Of a stretch of DNA of 12,671 bases, positions 7,216 to 12,671 are shown piece after piece. A program made the position numbers and the translations under genes. The stretch comes from Chlorobiota bacterium (GTDB taxonomy: Bacteria; Bacteroidota; Ignavibacteria; Ignavibacteriales; Ignavibacteriaceae): the NCBI GenBank assembly GCA_008363265.1, contig RHKR01000111.1, forward strand, positions 1 to 12,671. Reading direction: 5' to 3'. The notes beneath the pieces are model-generated. The model saw only the letters and a program-made list of their open reading frames with translations, did not search any database and was not told where the DNA came from. Position 1 is the stretch's first letter, and each line of letters begins with the position of its first letter.

Positions 7216-7581
7216 TTATCCGTTGAAGCCTTCGGCTTTGTGTTCAACCACGATCACTGACGAGACACCACCGCGGACGGAGAAATTGGCTGTCAGTTTG
7301 AAATAACGTGGCTGGAGGAGACCGATGAGGTCATCTGCAATCCGGTTGGTGACATTCTCATAGAATATACCATCGTTACGGAAAGACTGCAGGTAAAGTT
7401 TAAGTGACTTCAACTCAACGCAACTTTTCTCAGGAATATACTCGAATGTCATCGTTGCAAAATCAGGATGACCTGTTTTGGGGCAAACTGAGGTGAATTC
7501 GTGCGCGGTGTGGATTATTCTGTAGTTTCTGTGACCGTTCTGATTGTCGAACAGTTCAAGTATATTTGTCTTTTCGTTCAA
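7216..7581 (-). CDS. queF: NADPH-dependent 7-cyano-7-deazaguanine reductase (preQ0 reductase)
   Basis: 121 aa, the short unimodular type. It reduces preQ0 to preQ1 in queuosine biosynthesis, in the cytoplasm. The catalytic C33 lies in TSVCPKTGHPDFA together with D40, and the QueF signature ELKSLKLY at residues 56-63 binds NADPH. The start is a TTG at 7581 with GAAAGG seven bases upstream. The next ATG is codon 44, beyond the catalytic Cys, so the TTG is effectively forced. First gene of queF-glnD-murI; candidate promoter at 7646-7675. No preQ1 riboswitch was seen in the leader. Confidence 0.96.
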   Translation of the reverse strand: MNEKTNILELFDNQNGHRNYRIIHTAHEFTSVCPKTGHPDFATMTFEYIPEKSCVELKSLKLYLQSFRNDGIFYENVTNRIADDLIGLLQPRYFKLTANFSVRGGVSSVIVVEHKAEGFNG

Positions 7582-7588
7582 TTGTGTG

Positions 7589-7594
7589 CCTTTC
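7589..7594 (-). promoter_or_regulatory. queF: Ribosome binding site for the TTG start of queF
   Basis: Minus-strand GAAAGG ends seven bases before TTG 7581-7579. It fixes an otherwise unusual start codon that must be used to keep the catalytic Cys. Confidence 0.65.
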
Positions 7595-7645
7595 TTTTCC
7601 CGTTATAACAATCGTGAACATGAATAAATTCAAAAAAATCAATCT

Positions 7646-7675
7646 CAAAATTACGATGTTAGACACAATGGGCAA
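7646..7675 (-). promoter_or_regulatory. Bacteroidetes-type promoter for queF-glnD-murI
   Basis: Minus strand: TTG (7675-7673), a 19-base spacer, then TAATTTTG (7653-7646), an exact TAnnTTTG match about 65 bases upstream of the queF start. Same architecture as the porin promoter. Confidence 0.5.
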
Positions 7676-7706
7676 TATTGATGATGGGATTTAGGATAGA
7701 TTCGCG

Positions 7707-7727
7707 GACTACAGTTTTTCTGTAGTC
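7707..7727. promoter_or_regulatory. Perfect 8-bp hairpin/operator in the queF-aldehyde dehydrogenase intergenic region
   Basis: GACTACAG (7707-7714) and CTGTAGTC (7720-7727) are perfect complements around a TTTTT loop. The element lies 52 bases upstream of the candidate -33 TTG of the aldehyde dehydrogenase and about 32 bases upstream of the queF promoter. No poly-T tract follows on either strand, so it is not a good terminator. An operator shared by the divergent genes, or a regulatory RNA hairpin from an upstream start site, are the alternatives. Confidence 0.5.
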
Positions 7728-7778
7728 AGAAGCAAATGATAAATAGTAAGTTGCAGGCCGGTCTACGGGCTGTCTGCC

Positions 7779-7809
7779 TTGAATGTTACCCCGATTATAG
7801 ATATATTTC
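7779..7809 (+). promoter_or_regulatory. Candidate promoter of the aldehyde dehydrogenase gene
   Basis: TTG (7779-7781), a 20-base spacer, then TATATTTC (7802-7809), one mismatch from TAnnTTTG. This puts the transcription start about 20 bases before the ATG at 7836 and inside the longer reading frame that could be drawn from the TTG at 7779. Confidence 0.35.
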
Positions 7810-7835
7810 GTGACGAAATTTTTAAGGAAATCAGG

Positions 7836-9413
7836 ATGAACATCGACAAAGATCTGCTTTCAATTCAGGAAGCCAGAGACCTTTCGAAAAGAGCAAAAGA
7901 AGCCCAGCTTGAGTTCAAGCATTTTTCACAAGATCAGGTTGACAGAATCGTGAAGGCGATGGCTGACGCGGGATACGCGGCGGCCGAGCGGCTGGCGAAA
8001 ATGGCAAGTGAAGAGAGCGGTTTCGGCAAGTGGCAGGACAAAGTTGTCAAGAACCAGTTCGCAACAAAAAATGTTTGGGAATCGATAAAAGATCTTAAAT
8101 CGTGCGGTGTAGTTGAGAGCCTGCATAACGGCAAGGTTCTTAAGATCGCCGAACCGATGGGTGTGGTTGCCGCTCTGATACCTTCGACGAATCCGACCTC
8201 AACCGCGATGTTCAAAGCGATAATTTCACTCAAGTGCAGAAACGGAATAGTAGCTTCTCCACATCCGCGCACAGTTAACTGCACCGCTGAAGCACTGAAA
8301 GTTGTAGCAGACGCGGCTGAAAAAGCAGGCGCGCCAAAAGGTTTGATTCAGTGCCTTACAACCCCAACCCTTGAGGGAACGGATGCCCTTATGCACGACA
8401 AAAATATTGGTGTTATCCTCGCCACCGGAAGCACTCCGATGGTTAAAGCAGCCTACAGTTCCGGAAAACCGGCGTATGGTGTGGGTTCGGGAAACGTTCC
8501 GGCTTTCATTGAGAAGACCGCGAACGTGAAAAAAGCAGTACAGGATATAGTTTACGGAACAACATTCGATAACGGCACTCTCTGCTCATCAGAACAGGCA
8601 ATGATAGTCGACCGTTCGATCCGTGATCAGGCGATAAAAGAAGCAAAGGCTGCCGGATGCTATTTTGTCAGTGCGGAAGAGAAAAAGAAACTTGGAAACG
8701 CGATCTTAAATCAGGGCAGGATCAATCCTGAGATTGTGGGCAAGCCGGCAACCTGGATTGCAAAATATGCAGGATTCGACGTTCCTGATTCCACCACTGT
8801 GCTGGTGGCAGAATGCGAAGCAGTTGGTAAGAGTGAGCCCCTTTCATACGAAAAACTATCACCGATACTGGCATTTTACACAGTTGACGGATGGCTCGAG
8901 GGATGCCATAAATGTATAGACCTGCTGCAGTTCGGAGGTGTCGGCCACACGATGGTCATACACTCGAACGACCAGGAAGTGATCATGAAGTTCGCGCTTG
9001 AAAAACCTGCTTTCAGGATCCTGTGTAACACGGTTTCGTCAATTGGTGCTGTGGGATATACCACCGCACTTATGCCTTCCCTTACTTTAGGACCCGGCAC
9101 ATGGGGTGGATCGATCATCTCTGAAAATGTATCCTCGAAGCATCTGATGAACATCAAGTATCTTGCTTTTGAGGTTAATCCTGTTAACCATGGAAACTCA
9201 GTTTCGAACATGGGCGATACGATAACGAGATCGCAGAGCTACCTGCAGGAGATCGAGGAGAGATTAAGAGCACGCGCGGGAAATCCTGTAATTAATGAGC
9301 CCTTCAAGGGTGCTCAGACGTCCAAACCTGCTGAAAAGAAGGAAGAAGACGCCGAACCAAAAACTCTCTCCAAAGCTGAAATTCAAAAGATAATTGATGA
9401 GTTTAAGTTTTAA
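7836..9413 (+). CDS. CoA-acylating aldehyde dehydrogenase (EutE/PduP/AdhE-N type) with C-terminal encapsulation-like peptide
   Basis: 525 aa from the ATG at 7836, chosen because AAGGA lies seven bases upstream; a TTG at 7779 would add 19 residues that look like leader. The family oxidises an aldehyde to acyl-CoA with NAD+ and CoA, or runs in reverse. Motifs: PSTNPTSTAMFKAIISLKCRNGIVASPHPR (about residues 109-138) as in AdhE and EutE, ILATGSTPMVKAAYSSGKPAYGVGSGNVP (about 187-215), catalytic C250 in TFDNGTLCSSEQ, and FGGVGHTMVIH. The alcohol dehydrogenase domain of AdhE is absent. After the catalytic domain comes a charged Lys/Glu/Pro linker (490-509) and a terminal amphipathic helix (510-525), the layout of microcompartment cargo. 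The gene stands alone: divergent from queF and closed by a strong terminator. Acyl chain and pathway cannot be told from sequence; acetaldehyde, propionaldehyde or lactaldehyde-derived routes are possible. Confidence 0.9.
   Translation: MNIDKDLLSIQEARDLSKRAKEAQLEFKHFSQDQVDRIVKAMADAGYAAAERLAKMASEESGFGKWQDKVVKNQFATKNVWESIKDLKSCGVVESLHNGKVLKIAEPMGVVAALIPSTNPTSTAMFKAIISLKCRNGIVASPHPRTVNCTAEALKVVADAAEKAGAPKGLIQCLTTPTLEGTDALMHDKNIGVILATGSTPMVKAAYSSGKPAYGVGSGNVPAFIEKTANVKKAVQDIVYGTTFDNGTLCSSEQAMIVDRSIRDQAIKEAKAAGCYFVSAEEKKKLGNAILNQGRINPEIVGKPATWIAKYAGFDVPDSTTVLVAECEAVGKSEPLSYEKLSPILAFYTVDGWLEGCHKCIDLLQFGGVGHTMVIHSNDQEVIMKFALEKPAFRILCNTVSSIGAVGYTTALMPSLTLGPGTWGGSIISENVSSKHLMNIKYLAFEVNPVNHGNSVSNMGDTITRSQSYLQEIEERLRARAGNPVINEPFKGAQTSKPAEKKEEDAEPKTLSKAEIQKIIDEFKF
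9303..9410 (+). other. Linker and putative encapsulation peptide of the aldehyde dehydrogenase
   Basis: Nucleotides 9303-9362 encode a low-complexity linker (Lys, Glu, Ala, Pro), and 9363-9410 encode TLSKAEIQKIIDEFKF. Its hydrophobic spacing (I..II..F) parallels the short targeting helix of PduP, whose core has the pattern SELxxLIxxIL. C-terminal peptides of this kind are known on cargo such as CcmN. Inference from pattern only. Confidence 0.45.
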
Positions 9414-9418
9414 GGCTG

Positions 9419-9434
9419 ATCCGCCGCGGCGGAT
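9419..9434. repeat. Perfect 16-bp GC-rich palindrome
   Basis: ATCCGCCGCGGCGGAT is its own reverse complement. It is followed within 8 bases by a shortened second version sharing GGCTGATCCG and GGCGGAT (9439-9456), so the region looks like a duplicated dispersed palindromic repeat, part of which became the terminator stem. Confidence 0.65.
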
Positions 9435-9435
9435 T

Positions 9436-9472
9436 GAGGGCTGATCCGCGGCGGATGAGCCCTCTTTTTTTT
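9436..9472 (+). terminator. Strong intrinsic terminator of the aldehyde dehydrogenase gene
   Basis: GAGGGCTGATCC (9436-9447) pairs with GGATGAGCCCTC (9453-9464) with a single G/G mismatch around a GCGGC loop, followed by eight T (9465-9472). It ends one base before the stop codon of the convergent DsbA-like gene. The minus strand lacks a matching T-run, so it acts mainly on plus-strand transcripts. Confidence 0.9.
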
Positions 9473-9473
9473 G

Positions 9474-10142
9474 TTAATTATTTCCGGATTTCCATTCGCC
9501 GAATGATTTTTTCAGAGTGTCGGTGAAGAGAAGGTCATCCTGCGCACCGCTTATCCCGTATTTACCGTTATAAACGAAAAAGGGGACACCTGATATACCA
9601 AGTTGTTGAGCCTCGTAAATATCATGCCTTACCTCATTTACCATTTCTTCATTACCGAAAATTGTATCGAACCCGGCTGTGTTCAATCCGTGCTTTTCAG
9701 CGATTGCCGAAAGAACTGCAGGGTCATCCACATTTTTACCTTTGGCAAAATATGCTTCAAAAAGAGACTCTTTAACCTCGCTCTGTTTCCCTTCTTTTTT
9801 AGCAAGGTGGAGCAGAATGTGGGCTTTCAGCGTATTCGCGGGTACCGCGCGTGTGAAATCGTAGCTTATCCCGTAGTTTCTTCCCGAATCCGCTATCCGG
9901 TCATAAGTTTGCTCTATTGAAGCGGGATCCCAATTCTTTTCCCTGGCGAGGTATTCGGTCAAACTTACGGTTGCGTCTGTTTTCTGACCGGGATTCAGCT
10001 GGAAGCTTTTCCAGATAACTTCTATTTCTTCTTTATTTTCAAAATTTTCCAGAGATCTTTCAAATTTTTTCTTGCCGAGATAGCAGAAGGGACATGCTAT
10101 GTCACTCCATATCTCAACTGTCATTTTCGTGTTTTCCAGCAC
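9474..10142 (-). CDS. DsbA-family oxidoreductase, FrnE-like
   Basis: 222 aa from a GTG at 10142, chosen because AGGAG lies seven bases upstream; an ATG seven codons in (10124) would also give a complete domain. The thioredoxin-fold motif VEIWSDIACPFCYLGKKKFE places the CxxC pair at residues 17-20 and is typical of cytosolic FrnE/2-hydroxychromene-2-carboxylate isomerase-like members. The helical insert follows, and the cis-proline loop GVPFFVYNGKYGISGAQ lies near the C-terminus. No signal peptide, so it acts in the cytoplasm, probably as a thiol-disulfide oxidoreductase or isomerase in redox stress. Convergent with the aldehyde dehydrogenase. Substrate unknown. Confidence 0.92.
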   Translation of the reverse strand: MLENTKMTVEIWSDIACPFCYLGKKKFERSLENFENKEEIEVIWKSFQLNPGQKTDATVSLTEYLAREKNWDPASIEQTYDRIADSGRNYGISYDFTRAVPANTLKAHILLHLAKKEGKQSEVKESLFEAYFAKGKNVDDPAVLSAIAEKHGLNTAGFDTIFGNEEMVNEVRHDIYEAQQLGISGVPFFVYNGKYGISGAQDDLLFTDTLKKSFGEWKSGNN

Positions 10143-10149
10143 GATCTAA

Positions 10150-10154
10150 CTCCT
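10150..10154 (-). promoter_or_regulatory. Ribosome binding site deciding the GTG start of the DsbA-like gene
   Basis: Minus-strand AGGAG is spaced seven bases from GTG 10142-10140, while the internal ATG at 10124 has no comparable site. Confidence 0.65.
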
Positions 10155-10175
10155 GTAAAACTGTTCTTAAATTCC

Positions 10176-10196
10176 ATCGCTTGCTCCGTAAGCGAT
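10176..10196. promoter_or_regulatory. Perfect 7-bp stem-loop upstream of the DsbA-like gene
   Basis: ATCGCTT (10176-10182) and AAGCGAT (10190-10196) are perfect complements with a seven-base loop, about 35-55 bases upstream of the GTG start. It could be an operator or a leader hairpin. No T-run follows. The rest of 10197-10363 is noncoding and shows only weak inverted pairs (CCGGTAA 10225-10231 with TTACCGG 10260-10266; GGTGCT 10324-10329 with AGCACC 10354-10359). Confidence 0.4.
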
Positions 10197-10363
10197 CTTG
10201 TCTTCATTATGCAACATATTCTCACCGGTAAAAATTCCAGACAGCAGAGAAACCATCTCTTACCGGCACCAATATTTTAATTGATTATATGACCGCTGTT
10301 TTGTAAGTTTCGAAGTGAGTTTAGGTGCTCTTTTTGCATTTTTTGATAGCAATAGCACCATAT

Positions 10364-10408
10364 ACCAAACCCTAAACCCCAGACCCCAAACACTAAATAC
10401 CAAACACC
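10364..10408. repeat. Degenerate telomere-like heptamer array
   Basis: Six consecutive 7-mers follow the pattern (A/C)C(C/T)A(A/G)A(C/T): ACCAAAC, CCTAAAC, CCCAGAC, CCCAAAC, ACTAAAT, ACCAAAC, plus a partial ACC. One strand is almost free of G (a single G in 45 bases). The array ends exactly at the TTG start codon of the next gene. It resembles short tandem heptamers known between genes in some bacteria and, by composition, CCCTAAA telomere repeats. Confidence 0.75.
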
Positions 10409-11458
10409 TTGTATATATATTCCGGCTCAATACACATGCACTCAAAGTTTTCCGATGGATCGGGAGACGTGAGAGAAATTGCGACCATAGCAAATGAGTC
10501 GGGTCTGGATTTTATTGTCATTACCGATCATAACACCCTCAGGGCAAAGGATGAAGGTTTTGAAGGTTTTTACGGGAAGACACTCCTGATCGTCGGTTGC
10601 GAAATAAATGACAAGGAAAACCGTAACCATTACCTCGCGTTGGGGATCGACAAGACCTTTTCGACCCGCCTTCCGGCTGCTGAATATGTGAAAGCGGTAA
10701 AGGAAGCCGGCGGTATAGGATTCATTGCGCATCCTCACGAAAAAAGAAATTCGATGGAGGAACACCCGCCTTACCCCTGGACCGAGTGGGAGATAGAGGA
10801 CTTCACTGGGATCGAGATATGGAACCATATGTCAGTATGGATGGAAAATCTTACCGAGCAGAACAAATACCAGTCGTTCGTCCATCCTCTAAGGAGCATC
10901 GAACATCCTCCGGAGGAGACACTACAGGTGTGGGACAAACTGAATCTGAAACGGAAAGTAACCGCGATCGGCGGGATCGATGCTCACGCGCATCGTGTGA
11001 ACCTCCTGGGATTTTTCGAAGTGGAAGTTTTCCCTTACAAGGTTCTCTTCAAATCGATCAGAACCTACGTCCTGCTCAGTGAGAGGATAGAACCGACGGA
11101 TGATCCGGTGAAGCGAAAATATTTCGAGAAGCTGATCCTCGAAGCACTCCGCGATGGGAGGAGTTACGTGGCAAACTATTACCATGGCGATGCTACCGGA
11201 TTCAGGTTCTTTGCGGAGTCGGAGGGGGTTACATATACGATGGGTGACACAGTACCTTACGGGCACAAAGTTCACCTGCGTGTTTTGATACCGACACATC
11301 ACTCAGAATTGCGTCTCATCCACAACGGGAGTGTGATAGATGAGACAATTGGGAGTGATGTCGGCTTCGTGGTCAGGAAGAAGGGTGTTTACCGGGTCGA
11401 AGTGTTTCATCAGGGTAAAAGCTGGATATATTCGAACCACATTCGAGTAGGAAATTAA
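10409..11458 (+). CDS. PHP-domain metallohydrolase, CehA/McbA-like
   Basis: 349 aa. The PHP metal site is complete by eye: H9 and H11 in SIHMHSKFSDG, D16, D40-H41 in ITDHNT, E65 in VGCEIN, H108 in AHPHEKR, N139/H140 in IEIWNHMS, and D191/H193 in GGIDAHAH. PHP enzymes hydrolyse phosphoesters or related bonds with a two- or three-metal centre. The C-terminal 100 residues form a beta-rich domain ending in VYRVEVFHQGKSWIYSNHIRV, as in CehA/McbA-type members. No signal peptide, so probably cytoplasmic. The TTG at 10409 is forced: an in-frame TAA lies at 10394-10396, and the ATG at 10436 would delete H9. No ribosome binding site precedes it; instead there is the heptamer array. Substrate unknown. 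Confidence 0.88.
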   Translation: MYIYSGSIHMHSKFSDGSGDVREIATIANESGLDFIVITDHNTLRAKDEGFEGFYGKTLLIVGCEINDKENRNHYLALGIDKTFSTRLPAAEYVKAVKEAGGIGFIAHPHEKRNSMEEHPPYPWTEWEIEDFTGIEIWNHMSVWMENLTEQNKYQSFVHPLRSIEHPPEETLQVWDKLNLKRKVTAIGGIDAHAHRVNLLGFFEVEVFPYKVLFKSIRTYVLLSERIEPTDDPVKRKYFEKLILEALRDGRSYVANYYHGDATGFRFFAESEGVTYTMGDTVPYGHKVHLRVLIPTHHSELRLIHNGSVIDETIGSDVGFVVRKKGVYRVEVFHQGKSWIYSNHIRVGN

Positions 11459-11470
11459 ATAATTTACGGT

Positions 11471-11478
11471 TATCTTTG
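11471..11478 (+). promoter_or_regulatory. Candidate -10 element (TAnnTTTG) for TPR gene and bshB1
   Basis: TATCTTTG matches the Bacteroidetes -10 consensus, 35 bases before the TPR ATG. No TTG is found at the expected -33 spacing, so this is a weaker candidate than those at 3707 and 7646. Confidence 0.35.
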
Positions 11479-11513
11479 TTGTTCGTAATTTTTAGAATTC
11501 AGAAAGGTTAATA

Positions 11514-12200
11514 ATGGCCAAACCTATCAGCAAGTTCAAAGCAAAAGAAGAAAAACGTGAAGCTTCCGTTGAACTTTATTACAAGATCCTCGGCTGGTAC
11601 GAGGAGAACAAAAAATACGTTTTTGGCGGAGTAGCGGTTCTCGTCGTTATCATCGCCGCGGTTGTTTTCTTCGGTATAAGCAACAAGCAGAACAACGAAG
11701 CAGCCGGTACAGCCCTCTCGCAGGTGCTCCCTCAGTATGAATCGGGTGCATTTCTTCAGGCGATCGACGGCGATCCCGCAAAGAAGATAACCGGACTCAA
11801 GAAGATAGTTGAAACCTACTCTGGTACAGAGAATGGTGAGTCAGCCAAGATCTATCTCGCCAATGCGTACAGCTATCTCGGCAAGCTTGAAGATGCCTTC
11901 AAATATTATGATGACTACTCGGGCAGCAACCCGATCTTCAAAGCCGCGGCAGAGGTTGGCAAAGCCGGCTACTATGAGAGCAAAAAAGAGTTTGATAAAG
12001 CAGTAGAAGGTTACGAGAAAGCCGCTTCGTTCTCAAAAGAGAATCCGATGAACGCCCAGTATCTCCTGAGCGCGGCGATCGTTCTGGTTGAAACTGACAA
12101 AAAGGAACAAGCCAAAGAACTCCTGATCACTCTCAAGACCGACTACGCGAAATCGCCGGTAATGCCTGAAGTTGACCGGTATCTTTCAATAGTAGAGTAG
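11514..12200 (+). CDS. Membrane-anchored tetratricopeptide-repeat protein (YfgM-like architecture)
   Basis: 228 aa. A charged cytoplasmic N-terminus (1-34) is followed by one membrane span at about 36-55 (VFGGVAVLVVIIAAVVFFGI) and then a helical region with TPR-type pairs: AKIYLANAYSYLGKLEDAFKYYDDY, AEVGKAGYYESKKEFDKAVEGYEKA and AQYLLSAAIVLVETDKKEQAKELL. The order of short cytoplasmic tail, single span and exported TPR domain is that of YfgM/BamD-like helpers of secretion or envelope assembly, but sequence alone gives no partner. The ATG has AGAAAGG six bases upstream. bshB1 begins 10 bases after the stop, so the two are likely cotranscribed. Confidence 0.85.
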   Translation: MAKPISKFKAKEEKREASVELYYKILGWYEENKKYVFGGVAVLVVIIAAVVFFGISNKQNNEAAGTALSQVLPQYESGAFLQAIDGDPAKKITGLKKIVETYSGTENGESAKIYLANAYSYLGKLEDAFKYYDDYSGSNPIFKAAAEVGKAGYYESKKEFDKAVEGYEKAASFSKENPMNAQYLLSAAIVLVETDKKEQAKELLITLKTDYAKSPVMPEVDRYLSIVE

Positions 12201-12210
12201 GATCTTTGCA

Positions 12211-12671
12211 ATGAGAATTGACGCATTAGTTTTTGCTGCTCATCCCGACGACGCGGAATTGTCGATGGGCGGCACGATAGCCAAGATGGCCGGTCACGGT
12301 CTGAGAATCGGCATCGTTGACCTGACACTCGGGGAACTGGGCACACGCGGTTCAGCCGAAATAAGACAGAATGAAGCCATACAAGCGGGTGTCGTTCTGA
12401 AAGCCGAGTTTCGTGAAAATCTTAGAATACCCGACGGTAATATTGAAGTTAATCAGGAGAATCTCCTCAGGGTGGTTCACCTCATAAGGAAGTACAAACC
12501 AAAGGTGATATTCGCGCCATACTTCAACGACCGTCACCCGGATCACATCTCCACGAGTCAGCTGGTCAAAAAAGCGTACTTTTACTCAGGCGTGGGAAAA
12601 GTTCACACATACGAGAACGACCATGTTCAGCACTCATACCGTCCCGATGCTTTGTATTATTACATGCAGAC
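12211..12671 (+). CDS. bshB1: Bacillithiol biosynthesis deacetylase BshB1, 5' part
   Basis: 153 codons are visible and the frame is open at the window edge. The LmbE/PIG-L fold zinc motif AAHPDDAELSMGG has H11 and D14, and H112 in RHPDHIST supplies the third ligand. VDLTLGELGTRGSAEIRQNEA and LRIPDGNIEVN are typical of the BshB1 subgroup. The enzyme removes the acetyl group from GlcNAc-malate in bacillithiol synthesis, in the cytoplasm. AGGA lies eight bases before the ATG. The family also contains N-acetylglucosamine-inositol and mycothiol deacetylases, but the lineage favours BshB1. Confidence 0.92.
   Translation, partial: MRIDALVFAAHPDDAELSMGGTIAKMAGHGLRIGIVDLTLGELGTRGSAEIRQNEAIQAGVVLKAEFRENLRIPDGNIEVNQENLLRVVHLIRKYKPKVIFAPYFNDRHPDHISTSQLVKKAYFYSGVGKVHTYENDHVQHSYRPDALYYYMQ

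Noticed and set aside
7582..7680. preQ1 riboswitch upstream of queF
   Set aside because: The leader lacks the C-rich loop and A-rich tail of preQ1-I and no pseudoknot could be drawn by eye.
7779..7835. N-terminal extension of the aldehyde dehydrogenase from TTG 7779
   Set aside because: No ribosome binding site there, it overlaps a likely promoter, and ATG 7836 has AAGGA at good spacing.
10260..10493. Minus-strand frame with repeated VWGLGFRVW-like residues
   Set aside because: It is the translation of the heptamer array and overlaps the well-supported PHP gene; no ribosome binding site or family.

Overview
The window reads as a dense chromosomal segment from a member of the Bacteroidota/Chlorobiota (FCB) lineage, most likely an Ignavibacteria-like bacterium. 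This is inferred. It rests on a bacillithiol pathway gene (bshB1), on candidate promoters of the Bacteroidetes type (TTG, 19-20 nt, TAnnTTTG) upstream of three genes, on moderate GC, and on the mix of purine-rich ribosome binding sites with GTG/TTG starts. No rRNA, tRNA or CRISPR array is visible.

Layout. 1-255 is the C-terminal end of a REP-associated tyrosine transposase (IS200-like Y1 family). It is followed at 288-414 by three GC-rich hairpin repeats, two of them identical over 35 bp at a 52-bp period. On the minus strand (read right to left from 3639) is a tightly packed unit: an outer-membrane porin, an exported FMN-binding flavoprotein with a covalent flavinylation motif, a small four-helix membrane protein, and, after a 15-bp perfect inverted repeat, a lipoprotein of unknown function. 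The first three genes overlap and look like an extracytosolic flavin electron-transfer unit. A Bacteroidetes-type promoter with a DtxR/MntR-like palindrome precedes the porin. Further upstream on the same strand is a housekeeping cluster: queF (queuosine precursor), glnD (PII uridylyltransferase) and murI (glutamate racemase).

From 7836 rightward there is a plus-strand CoA-acylating aldehyde dehydrogenase. Its C-terminus carries a charged linker and a short amphipathic helix resembling a bacterial-microcompartment encapsulation peptide, although no shell gene is in view. A strong terminator built from GC-rich palindromes separates it from a convergent FrnE-like DsbA-family oxidoreductase. A noncoding stretch (10143-10408) ends in six degenerate telomere-like heptamers (CCCAAAC/CCCTAAA type) that abut the TTG start of a PHP-domain metallohydrolase. 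The window closes with a membrane-anchored TPR protein and the 5' part of bshB1, which appear cotranscribed.

Most gene functions are ordinary. The points most worth a second look are the flavin/porin/membrane unit with its possible metal-responsive operator, the putative encapsulation peptide on the aldehyde dehydrogenase, the heptamer array, and the REP/RAYT remnant.
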